Part shown: piece after piece, positions 56,153-64,000 of the stretch
Position numbering within the stretch: position 1 is the stretch's first letter
How the letters are laid out: the number at the start of each line of letters is the position of its first letter
Assembly: GCF_000023285.1 (NCBI RefSeq)
Contig: NC_013162.1
Location: 1,156,501-1,220,500, forward strand
Direction: 5' to 3'
From: Capnocytophaga ochracea DSM 7271
GTDB lineage: Bacteria > Bacteroidota > Bacteroidia > Flavobacteriales > Flavobacteriaceae
Length of the DNA stretch: 64,000 nucleotides
The notes under the pieces: model-generated
The model's database searches: none
The model's input: the letters and a program-made list of their open reading frames with translations, nothing else
Told to the model about the DNA's origin: nothing
Program-made: the position numbers and the translations under genes

Positions 56153-57337
56153 TTAGTAATTGAGTTCGTAATGGGTTACTAAATGAGGTTTGAATGTTAT
56201 ATTCATTTCTATTTGTGATAACTTTTTCTGATTATTTTCAGTGATATATCTGAAAGTATATTCACAGATTTTATCTACTATCAGGTTGAGTGGTTTACCA
56301 TTGCTATCTTTCTCTACTTTTATAGGAATGGTAAATTGAATTACACGCTCATTTTGTTTGTTATTGATGATTTTATAACTCTTACCGGTAACTGTTCCGT
56401 TATCAATCTTAGTCATAAGATCTTGCAAAGTGTTTGACATAGTTGTAGCATCAATATCTCCATAAGAAGAATTTTGATAATAAGCTCCTACTGAAGTTCC
56501 AGTTCTTAAATACTCGTTTTCGCTAATGTTTTTCACAAAACCATCATTATCAAAAGTGTAAGTAAGTTCTATGATTTTGTTTTCTATTTCTCCATTGTAG
56601 CGAGAAGAGGGAATAACTACTTTCTTAGGCAAATTTTTAGGAGATGCACCAATTATCAAAGCGATAGGCATTTCGAAATAATTCATAAAACTTCTACTTT
56701 CTCTACTGAAATCAAAAGAAAAAACGTTAAATTTGTTCTTATTCTCATTGTTGTAATAAGTTAAGACAGTTTCGAGAATTTTATTTCCTTCTCTATCATC
56801 TTTGCTAATAATTTTGGTAATATTGTCATTCTCCCAAGTAATAATCTCGTCACCTACACTTTTAAGTTGTTGTTTTTCGTTGTACATACCAAACCCAAGT
56901 GTATTACCTGCTGCATTTAGTCCATACTCTACCGCTTGAATATCGTATTGACCATTCACTTCGGTATCATAAGGAGCGGTAATTATTACCGAATAGTCCT
57001 TATAGGTAAAAGTTCTTACATCTTCAGGTTTTCTTTCTTGTTTTATGGTAACCTTGTTGATTCTACCCATATTGTCGTATTCGTATAGGTATTCGGCAGT
57101 ACGTAAAGTATACGTTTGGTTGTATAATTCAGCTTCTAAATAACTGTTAGGACTATTAGTGTTGCTTGTAGTACCTTCATCAATATAAGTACAGCTTATA
57201 CGTTTTACTTTTTTAGTAGGCAAATAAGCTTGCTGTTGCTCCGATAGAGGCTTTGCAGGCGTAGGAGTGTTGTCGTCCTTACTGTTACACCCTACAAGTG
57301 TAGTCAATGCCAAAAGGCTTAATAAAAATCTCTTCAT
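56153..57337 (-). CDS. Lipoprotein with a C-x-x-K-D-D start, paralogue of the next gene
   Basis: The 394-residue protein has a lipoprotein signal (LLSLLALTTLVGC) and NSKDD after the cysteine, which fits surface export in Capnocytophaga. The mature protein is beta-rich, with YLYEYDNMGRINKVTIKQE, a hint of YD-like strands, and ends FKPHLVTHYELNY. It aligns along its length with the product of the gene at 57345-58529, so the two arose by tandem duplication; only 7 nt separates them. The function is unknown; DUF4595-like proteins look similar, but the match was not confirmed. Confidence 0.8.
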   Translation of the reverse strand: MKRFLLSLLALTTLVGCNSKDDNTPTPAKPLSEQQQAYLPTKKVKRISCTYIDEGTTSNTNSPNSYLEAELYNQTYTLRTAEYLYEYDNMGRINKVTIKQERKPEDVRTFTYKDYSVIITAPYDTEVNGQYDIQAVEYGLNAAGNTLGFGMYNEKQQLKSVGDEIITWENDNITKIISKDDREGNKILETVLTYYNNENKNKFNVFSFDFSRESRSFMNYFEMPIALIIGASPKNLPKKVVIPSSRYNGEIENKIIELTYTFDNDGFVKNISENEYLRTGTSVGAYYQNSSYGDIDATTMSNTLQDLMTKIDNGTVTGKSYKIINNKQNERVIQFTIPIKVEKDSNGKPLNLIVDKICEYTFRYITENNQKKLSQIEMNITFKPHLVTHYELNY

Positions 57338-57344
57338 AGTGGTA

Positions 57345-58529
57345 TTAGTAATTTAATTCGTAATTCGTAATTATATCAGCATAGTAGGTAGCTTCCATAC
57401 GGATATCAGTAGCAGAAGTATTGTTATAAGATACAGTAAACTTACAAACTTTATTCACGTTCAGATTGATAGTTTTACCATTGCTATCTTTTTCTACTTT
57501 TACAGGTACAGTAATCTCAAAAATACGAGTACTACCATCATCACTGATGAGTTTGTAGCTCTTATTAGTAACCGTTTTATTCTCAATGTTTGCAATCAGT
57601 GTTTGTAGCTCATTCCAATAAGTACCAATTTCGTTGTTGCCATTGTTAGGAACGTATGAATATAACGAACCAGGGACAAATTTATTTTCTTTCTCAGTAA
57701 TAGTCTTTACAAACTCATCGCCGTCAAAAGTATAACTGAAGCTCACTGGGCGCTCAAAACGACTACTATAAGAATCGTTTTCCTCTAAAGGAGTCGCTTC
57801 TATAGGTAAGTTTTTAGGAGCTGCTCCTTTTATGATAGCAATCGAAAGCGCAAAATATTCCTGATAGCTACGGATATCATCCCCTGTATGATCAAGTAAG
57901 TAAAATTTATTTTTATTAGTAGCACTATTGTAAGAAAATTTCACTCCTCTTTCTTTAACCACCCCATTTCTCGTTACTTTTCTACTGATTTTAGTGAGGT
58001 TGTCGTTTTCCCAAGTAAAAGTTCCTGCACTCATAGAGTTTTTGAGTTGTTGTTTCTCGTTGTATACCCCTAAGCTTAATATGTTACCAGAAGAATTGAG
58101 CCCATATTCTATAGAGCGAGGCTCTCTAATCCCATCATAAGGAGGAGGAGACGTAATGGTTACCGAAATATTTGAATAAGTGAGGGTACTTACAATATCA
58201 GAGTCTCCCTCTCTTTTAAAAGTAACCTTAGTGATTCTACCTGCATTGTCATACTCATAGAAGTACTCCATAGTTTTCACTGTAAACTTTTGTCCCTGAT
58301 TCAACTCAGGGTTTAAAAAGTCTTTGTATTGTACGGAAGGATAAGAACCATTTTCATAATCAGCCTCTACATAAGTAGCTGTTACGTGTTTTACTTTTTT
58401 AGTAGGCAGATAGTTTTGCTGTTCTTTTGTGAAATCAGGTCTCTGAGGAGGGGTAGGATTATTATCGTCCTTACTACCACACCCTACAAGCGTAGCCATT
58501 GCCAAAAGGCTCAATAAAATTCTCTTCAT
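57345..58529 (-). CDS. Lipoprotein, paralogue of the preceding gene
   Basis: This 394-residue protein has the signal LLSLLAMATLVGC and GSKDD after the cysteine. Shared segments with the paralogue include QQNYLPTKKVK, FYEYDNAGRITKVTFKRE and VPVKVEKDSNGKTINL, and it ends ITNYELNY. The equal length of the two proteins and the 7-nt gap show a tandem duplication. The pair probably forms one operon from the promoter at 58558-58585. No enzymatic motif was recognised; exposure at the surface is inferred from the export pattern. Confidence 0.8.
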   Translation of the reverse strand: MKRILLSLLAMATLVGCGSKDDNNPTPPQRPDFTKEQQNYLPTKKVKHVTATYVEADYENGSYPSVQYKDFLNPELNQGQKFTVKTMEYFYEYDNAGRITKVTFKREGDSDIVSTLTYSNISVTITSPPPYDGIREPRSIEYGLNSSGNILSLGVYNEKQQLKNSMSAGTFTWENDNLTKISRKVTRNGVVKERGVKFSYNSATNKNKFYLLDHTGDDIRSYQEYFALSIAIIKGAAPKNLPIEATPLEENDSYSSRFERPVSFSYTFDGDEFVKTITEKENKFVPGSLYSYVPNNGNNEIGTYWNELQTLIANIENKTVTNKSYKLISDDGSTRIFEITVPVKVEKDSNGKTINLNVNKVCKFTVSYNNTSATDIRMEATYYADIITNYELNY

Positions 58530-58557
58530 AATGAATGTTAGTATTTAAATTTTGAGG

Positions 58558-58585
58558 CAAAAGTAATGCTTTTTTTTATTCTCAA
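58558..58585 (-). promoter_or_regulatory. Promoter for the paralogous lipoprotein operon
   Basis: On the minus strand TTG (58583-58585), 17 bp, TACTTTTG (58558-58565) match the Bacteroidetes consensus. The leader before the ATG at 58529 would be about 25 nt. Confidence 0.7.
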
Positions 58586-58867
58586 CTATTAAAGGAATGT
58601 TAAACTTTTACACAATGACAAAAAACCAACCTCTTTCAGAGTCCCTTCGATTAATCACACTTCTCATTTGCTAATTTTCAAATTTGCTAATTCTCTAATT
58701 ATTCCTTCTCTTTTCCGTCACTATATTCCCCTCTCCTTGGGAGAAGTCTCCGAATAGGAGAGTATGTGATCGGGGTGAGGATTCCCCTTTCCGTCACCAC
58801 ATTCCCCCTTTTCCATCATACTCCCCCCTAGTGCCTATGGCCTAAGGCCTAGTGCCTTTTCCCTTTC

Positions 58868-59083
58868 TTTCGCCTCGAAACCCTCTTTTCACCATTTTTT
58901 GCATCGCTGTATTATACTATGAGTCAACTCTTTATATACCCTTTCTATACCAATCGTCCAAGATTCGTATAAGCTTCCTATAAGCTCTCTATAAGCTAAC
59001 CCCACCCTCCTTACACCCTTTTTTCATCAAAAACCCTCCCTTCTCTCTTCCGAATATTTTCGATATCTTCTGAATCCCTTAAC
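58868..59083 (+). repeat. Dispersed intergenic element, copy D
   Basis: The core (58940-58998) differs from copies A-C by one base and keeps the three TATAAGCT units 11 bp apart. The TTTCGCCTCGAAACCC start and GCATCGCTGTATTATACTAT are shared with copy C. Confidence 0.9.
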
Positions 59084-59110
59084 GCTTCCCCATTTGCTAA
59101 TTTTTCCCCG

Positions 59111-59157
59111 CCTGCCGTGCTACAATTGCCTGCCGTGCTACGGTTGCCGTGTTACGA
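59111..59157. repeat. 18-bp tandem repeat CCTGCCGTGCTACRRTTG
   Basis: CCTGCCGTGCTACAATTG (59111-59128), CCTGCCGTGCTACGGTTG (59129-59146) and a partial third unit CCGTGTTACGA. It lies between copy D and the terminator of the macroglobulin gene. Confidence 0.8.
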
Positions 59158-59194
59158 CCTAGCACCTTCGAGCTTCTCAAAAACCTTTCAAATA

Positions 59195-59226
59195 AAAAAC
59201 TGCCCACATTACTGCAGGCAGTTTTT
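59195..59226 (-). terminator. Terminator of the alpha-2-macroglobulin gene
   Basis: AAAAACTGCC (59195-59204) and GGCAGTTTTT (59217-59226) form a 10-bp stem with a 12-nt loop. On the minus strand the second arm is followed by TTATTTGAAAGG. It lies 67 bp after the stop codon at 59293. Confidence 0.85.
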
Positions 59227-59292
59227 ATATCACATCTCATTTGTTAATTTCCTAATTCCCTCATTTTCTCATTTTCTCATTTTCTCATTCTC

Positions 59293-62200
59293 TCATTTCC
59301 TAATTACCTCCACCCATCTACCATTGGTACGGGTATTGTAGCGGTTGCTGTACATTGCCTCAGCATAAGTACCTGGCAGATAATAGTGTCCCGCATACGA
59401 AGCATTCAGCTTGAGTTTGATATACTTCGTTTGTTTGGCTTTCAGCGACAAGTAGAAATTCGCACGGTCATCACGGAAATCAGTGTAGTCTATATAACCG
59501 TTGCCATCACCTTCGTCGTAATCCGTAAATCGCGTGTTTACAATCTCCCAGCCCGAAGGGATAATTTGGGTAAGTGCTACATTGTCTACTCTCTCGCCTG
59601 TGAGGTTTGTAATCTCAATAGTAGCTACAAACTGAGTGCTTTGGCGCAAATTGGTCACATCAAGCGTGTGTCCGTTGTTATCGCGGTAAGTCGTGTTCAG
59701 CGAAAGTCCGTTTTGCATAGCGAGCTCTTTGCCTACAGGTAATATACCGCTGGTAATGAGGCGTACATAGAGGGTTTGGTTGCCGTTGTTCTTCACTTGT
59801 AAAGTCTCATTGCCTTTGGCTGCAAGCGTCTTCTGTAGTATTGGCTCGGTAGATTTTAAGTTTTCGGTTTTACCACCCAAAGTATAACTGGCTACTATAT
59901 TTCTACCGCTCTTGTTCTTCTGTACATATTTTGCCATTGCATAAAGCGAATAGGCTGTAGTTTGAGTGCTGAGCCAATCGTTAGTCGAGAGCTTTTCGGC
60001 AATCTCCAATGCCCAACGTCCTGCATCTTCTTTCCTACCGATAAGCAAAGCGGTTTCCATTGCCATTGCTTTATTGCGCAACACCGAGCCGTAATAGCTA
60101 TCAGCATCATCGTCTATAGCGGTAGTTAGGAAGAGCTTTTCAGCGGTTTGCTTTTGTCCGGCAAGAGCGTAGGCAGCTGCCAAAGTGCGTTTAGCGTTAG
60201 GAGTGAGCTCACTGAGTTCACGCAAGCGGTTCATAGCGCCTATGTTAGGATTTCCGGCGAGTGCCAAAGTATAGAGGCGATAGGCTTGGGCAAAATCGTT
60301 TTGATATTTACCCTCGTAACGCCATTGGCGCGCCTCATTGTTCTGATAGTCGAGCCAACGCTGTTTGCTACCTGAGGGCAATACATAACCTTTCTTCTCG
60401 GCTTCTACAAAAAACTGACCTATATACGAGGTTACCCAATCATCGGCATACTTGCCACCTTTCCAGTAGGTAAATCCTCCATTAGAGAGTTGGTTTTCAT
60501 ACAATTTGCTAATGGTAGCACTTACATTGCGGTTCACCTCATCGGCTTTTTCTTTAGAAAGGGTTACAAAGTCAGCTAAGAAAAGTTGAGGAAACGCCCC
60601 TGAGGTGAGTTGCTCGCTACAACCGTGCGGATAAGCGATAAGATAACCCAAACGCTGGGTAAGGTTCACCCCTGGGAAGCTCGATACTTCTAATACAGTC
60701 TTGGCTTTTTCACCAAAAAGATTGATATTGAGAGAATGCGACTGTCCGCCCTGCAATACGGCGTTTTGTACTACATATGTTACAGGATTAGGGTTGTACA
60801 CATCCATTTCCACCTCATAAGTCGCTTTTTCCTTACCCGAAGTAGCAATGATTTTCACCTTACCAATACCCGTTTGCGAGGTGGTTTCAAGTTCAAAGTA
60901 AGCCATTTGCTCCCCTGTTTTCTCAAAGTGCAACTGTTGGTTGCGTGTGCTTACTACTTTAAACAAACCGTTAGTCTCTACTTGTAGCGATACGTTCTTC
61001 ACTTGTTTTTCCATAGCAAAAACGGTTACCGGCAACACGATTTTCTCGTTAGGCACTGCTTTGCGTGGTAAGGAACCCAAAATTGATAACGGACTCACCA
61101 CAGGTATATCTTTTTTCTCAGCACTACCATAGGCATTGCCCTTTACATCGCTGGCTACTACCATCACACGAGCAGAACCCATATAGTTAGGAATTTTCAC
61201 GGTATGAGTATTGGCTGCCCCTTTTTTTAGTTCAAAAGGACCTCTAAATATCACAAACGGTTTGAAACGGTTTGCTTTCTGTGCATCGGCACCGCCTAAA
61301 TCTTCATCTCCTCCTATACTGAACGCTTGATTGATAGTACCTCCATAAGCACCTATTACATCATCGTACACGTCCCAAGTCTTTACTCCAAGAGCAGTTT
61401 TGCTAAAGAAAGTATTCCAAGGGTTAGGAGTTTTGAAGCGGGTGAGGTTTAGGAGTCCATCTTCTACGATAGCCAAAGTGTATGTCATCGGTTTACCCGA
61501 TTTCTCACTTACTTTTATCTGTACCTTTTGGTTAGGTATCAATCGGTCGGGCATTTGGATTATAGGATTGAGGACGGTATTCTTGTCTACCACCTTCACC
61601 GGTATCACCCCATAGAGGCGTATAGGCGCATCATTGAGCGTTTTGTTGTGAGGTTGCAAGAGGGTAACGTAAAAATACATATTAGGCGTCATTTTATTGG
61701 TGATAGGTACCTCAAAAGTAGTTTCTTTATTAGCGGTCTCTACCCAGTGAGTTTCGAGTACATCGTTCCCGTTTTCTACCGAGATGAGCGCGCGACCGCC
61801 TTTGTCTGACGGGAAACTAATCTTAGCTTTTTCACCTACGCTGTATTCTTTTTTGTTAGTACCCAAAGCGAGCATTACCGCTTCACTACCTTCACTGCCA
61901 CGCGATTTGCCAGTCCAGTCACCCCAATCAAAATAAGCAGTCGTGCCACACTTATGACCGCTTTGGTCATCAGTGAGCATAATAAAATAGCGACCCCAGT
62001 CGGCATCCGGAATATTGAGTGTAAAACGTGCTTTACCACTGCTGTCGGTAGTGATGTTTTTAGTGGTGTAAATAGCATTGCTACTACTGCTATTATAGGT
62101 AGAGATATTCTGGTTCGAAGCGTCCCACCACCAGTTCCAGCCTACTTTATACACGGTTACCGACACATCTTTATGGCTGAGTGGTTTGCCTTCTTCGCTG

Positions 62201-64000
62201 AGTACTACTGCATCGAAAGTGTGGTTTTGTTGGGTGTTGTAATAATCGTATTTGTTGGTTTCGGGCAAGCGTAAACCTACATACTCACTATAAGGTGAAA
62301 AAGAGGCGGTACTCACATCGGTACTGAAATCGCCACCACTTTCGTTGGCTTGGGTGAGGAAGTTCACTTTTAGCATACCAGGAGCATCTAAGTCGTTCGT
62401 TCTGAAGTAGAAATTCGCATTCCCGTTGCTATCGGTACGCCCTTCAAATACGTTCATCTCTTCGCTCTCAAACTGATAAGCGCGATTGTTGAACACGTAT
62501 TTTTCATAACCTTTGAAGGCAGTTTCTAAGGGGTAGAACTTCGCTTTCACGCTCACACCTGTATTACCTGCTGGAGAGCCGTGTAACCACAACACTTGCA
62601 AGCGCACATTGTCGCCTTTTTGACTGATAAGTTTACCGTTGAGGTTGTTCTCTATCTTCAAGCGGTTAGGCTTAATGGTTTCAATCTTGATGCGTTTGCT
62701 GAATTTTGTAGCCCCTGCCGAGATACTCACATTCCAGTTGCCCGTAGGCGCATCGGAGTTGGTTTTCAGTCCAAATACATACTGGTTGGTAGGGTTGCTA
62801 CTCTGCATACGCTCGGCTATCACCTTTCCATAAGGGTCAGTAAAGCGCAGTTTGATAGGCAGTTTTTCAGGGGTCTTTTGGGCAAAGTCGTTCAATATAA
62901 AGCCCACATAAATGCTATCACCGGGTCGCCATACGCCGCGTTCGGTATAGATAAAACCGTTGAGCCCTTTCTGTAAGCGCATACCATCTACATCGTATTT
63001 GCTTACCGACTGTGGTGCGCCGTCGTCTAACTTCACATAAGTAGTGAATTTGTCTTTTTTCACTTTGGCAAAGTAAGCACGGCTACTGAGATTTAACCGT
63101 AGTATTCCCTTACTATCGGTTTTGCCTTCTTGTATTTTCTGCTGTTGGTAGCTGAAAACCTCTACTATTGCTCCAACTACTGGTTTGGTAGTGAGCAAGT
63201 CGTTTACTACTATGGTAAAGTTGTTCGTTTGTCCTTTTTTTACAATCACTCCAAGGTCGGAAGCAAGCACATTGGTACCCACCGTTCTGCCGTAGTAATA
63301 ATTGTCTTTACAAGGACTATCCTCGTCTTCTTCCCAATAGAATTCTTCGTCGTAATCATAGTATTGAGAGTAGGTTACATCGTCGTCATTTAATGGTTTT
63401 TGTTCAAACGAAAGGTCAAGAGGTTCTTCGTTTTTAGCACCACAAGCGTAGAGTGAATAGTTTTTGGTCATTCCTAATTCTACTCGGTAAATTGCCCCTG
63501 GTTCGGGCGTAATCACCGAAGCAAGGTCGAGCGAATAAGTATTCCACTCGTTCAGCGGATAGAGCGCACTGTCGTTCAGTTTGAGTACTTTCCGTGCAAT
63601 AGGCTTGCCTACACGCTGTATATACGAGCCTCCGCCCAAATCGTTATCTTGTAAAAACTGAAAGATATTGTTCTCGAAAATGCGGTATACCGTTACATTC
63701 ACCGCGCGCAAGTTAATAGTTTGAAAGTTGATTTTCAAATTCTGTGAGCTCGGTAGGATAGTACCGCTCTTAAGAAAGCGAATATCGGGTTTTTGCTGTA
63801 AAAATTTGATGTCAAAAGTCGCTTCTTTTTCCAATCGGTCGCCATAGATATTCTTGATACCTTTAGAAATGTGCACCTTGTAGTCACCCTCTTTTTGTTC
63901 CTCGCGGAAGACTTTCACTACGTTGCCGTTTACGCTGTATTTCAGTGCAGTATTGGTATCGCTGAGGCTTATGAGTCCTGTAAAATCTTGTTCTTTTTCT
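59293..64000 (-). CDS. Bacterial alpha-2-macroglobulin, large envelope protein (5' end cut by window edge)
   Basis: The frame is open to the window edge (27 more codons beyond the GTG at 63918), so at least 1568 residues are present and the signal sequence is outside. Domain order fits bacterial alpha-2-macroglobulins: macroglobulin beta-sandwich domains (GVWRPGDSIYVGFILND), a bait-like middle part, the central domain with WDVYDDVIGAYGG and NYMGSARVMVVASD, and the thioester domain. The thioester motif CxEQ is visible as YPHGCSEQLTSG, followed by alpha-toroid repeats (GGFTYWKGG, AAAYALAGQK) and the C-terminal part with VALTQIIPSGWEIVN. These proteins are thought to trap proteases that enter the periplasm or to protect the surface. 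Since the motif is intact, covalent trapping is possible. Confidence 0.92.
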   Translation of the reverse strand, partial: EKEQDFTGLISLSDTNTALKYSVNGNVVKVFREEQKEGDYKVHISKGIKNIYGDRLEKEATFDIKFLQQKPDIRFLKSGTILPSSQNLKINFQTINLRAVNVTVYRIFENNIFQFLQDNDLGGGSYIQRVGKPIARKVLKLNDSALYPLNEWNTYSLDLASVITPEPGAIYRVELGMTKNYSLYACGAKNEEPLDLSFEQKPLNDDDVTYSQYYDYDEEFYWEEDEDSPCKDNYYYGRTVGTNVLASDLGVIVKKGQTNNFTIVVNDLLTTKPVVGAIVEVFSYQQQKIQEGKTDSKGILRLNLSSRAYFAKVKKDKFTTYVKLDDGAPQSVSKYDVDGMRLQKGLNGFIYTERGVWRPGDSIYVGFILNDFAQKTPEKLPIKLRFTDPYGKVIAERMQSSNPTNQYVFGLKTNSDAPTGNWNVSISAGATKFSKRIKIETIKPNRLKIENNLNGKLISQKGDNVRLQVLWLHGSPAGNTGVSVKAKFYPLETAFKGYEKYVFNNRAYQFESEEMNVFEGRTDSNGNANFYFRTNDLDAPGMLKVNFLTQANESGGDFSTDVSTASFSPYSEYVGLRLPETNKYDYYNTQQNHTFDAVVLSEEGKPLSHKDVSVTVYKVGWNWWWDASNQNISTYNSSSSNAIYTTKNITTDSSGKARFTLNIPDADWGRYFIMLTDDQSGHKCGTTAYFDWGDWTGKSRGSEGSEAVMLALGTNKKEYSVGEKAKISFPSDKGGRALISVENGNDVLETHWVETANKETTFEVPITNKMTPNMYFYVTLLQPHNKTLNDAPIRLYGVIPVKVVDKNTVLNPIIQMPDRLIPNQKVQIKVSEKSGKPMTYTLAIVEDGLLNLTRFKTPNPWNTFFSKTALGVKTWDVYDDVIGAYGGTINQAFSIGGDEDLGGADAQKANRFKPFVIFRGPFELKKGAANTHTVKIPNYMGSARVMVVASDVKGNAYGSAEKKDIPVVSPLSILGSLPRKAVPNEKIVLPVTVFAMEKQVKNVSLQVETNGLFKVVSTRNQQLHFEKTGEQMAYFELETTSQTGIGKVKIIATSGKEKATYEVEMDVYNPNPVTYVVQNAVLQGGQSHSLNINLFGEKAKTVLEVSSFPGVNLTQRLGYLIAYPHGCSEQLTSGAFPQLFLADFVTLSKEKADEVNRNVSATISKLYENQLSNGGFTYWKGGKYADDWVTSYIGQFFVEAEKKGYVLPSGSKQRWLDYQNNEARQWRYEGKYQNDFAQAYRLYTLALAGNPNIGAMNRLRELSELTPNAKRTLAAAYALAGQKQTAEKLFLTTAIDDDADSYYGSVLRNKAMAMETALLIGRKEDAGRWALEIAEKLSTNDWLSTQTTAYSLYAMAKYVQKNKSGRNIVASYTLGGKTENLKSTEPILQKTLAAKGNETLQVKNNGNQTLYVRLITSGILPVGKELAMQNGLSLNTTYRDNNGHTLDVTNLRQSTQFVATIEITNLTGERVDNVALTQIIPSGWEIVNTRFTDYDEGDGNGYIDYTDFRDDRANFYLSLKAKQTKYIKLKLNASYAGHYYLPGTYAEAMYSNRYNTRTNGRWVEVIRK

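Larger units (their letters stand above)
58590..59194. other. Repeat-rich non-coding spacer
   Basis: No gene was recognised. It contains a CCTCTCCTTGGGAGAAG hairpin region with GGGGTGAGGATT (58728-58785), GCCTATGGCCTAAGGCC (about 58832-58850), copy D of the dispersed element (58868-59083), and an 18-bp direct repeat (59111-59146). Confidence 0.75.

Noticed and set aside
59117-59341. 74-codon plus-strand frame before the macroglobulin stop
   Set aside because: It is made of the 18-bp repeat, the terminator and a TCATTTTC array and overlaps the end of the real gene.

Overview
The window looks like a chromosome segment of a flavobacterium, most likely Capnocytophaga or a close relative. The evidence is two SusC/SusD pairs, a hybrid two-component regulator, lipoproteins with a C-x-K-(D/E)-rich start after the lipobox cysteine, Bacteroidetes-type promoters (TTG, about 19 bp, TAnnTTTG), almost no Shine-Dalgarno sites, and moderate to low G+C. 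No rRNA, CRISPR array, transposase or phage gene was seen. The genus is inferred.

Layout. (1) 1-5.6 kb: glycogen metabolism on the minus strand. A debranching enzyme (cut by the left edge) lies downstream of a eukaryote-type branching enzyme, and a repeat-flanked four-helix-bundle (23S-IVP/S23 family) gene sits between them. An NhaC-type antiporter and tRNA-Leu(UAG) follow. (2) 5.6-10 kb: a 1-kb repeat-rich spacer, then thrS-infC-rpmI-rplT; infC appears to start at AUA. (3) 10-15.4 kb: a YafQ-type toxin-antitoxin pair directly upstream of a large SF1 helicase with a nuclease-like C-terminus, plus a tRNA-modifying methyltransferase. (4) 16-22 kb: small housekeeping genes, and a duplicated tatA piece bracketing a short-chain dehydrogenase. 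(5) 22.4-52.6 kb: a 30-kb polysaccharide utilization locus, all on the minus strand: SusC-SusD-SusC-SusD, a surface glycan-binding lipoprotein with a duplicated module, GH16, GH2, two small lipoproteins, a GH5-like enzyme, GH3, GH2, a hybrid two-component regulator and a GH42/GH5-like enzyme. (6) 53.6-64 kb: a CopD-like membrane protein, pth, rimO, two paralogous lipoproteins and a large alpha-2-macroglobulin protein cut by the right edge.

How the genes work together. In the polysaccharide locus the GH16 enzyme and the binding lipoprotein probably act at the cell surface, the SusC/D pairs import oligosaccharides, and the GH2, GH3 and other exo-acting enzymes finish digestion in the periplasm. 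The hybrid sensor is expected to switch the locus on when it binds an oligosaccharide. Two G-rich enzyme blocks are separated by long non-coding stretches.

Non-coding structure is unusually rich. A roughly 215-bp intergenic element recurs four times with a nearly invariant 59-nt core holding three TATAAGCT units exactly 11 bp apart; at least two diverged relatives are present. CAATTGTC repeats flank the S23-family gene and the tatA fragment, and they supply the last codons of two coding sequences.
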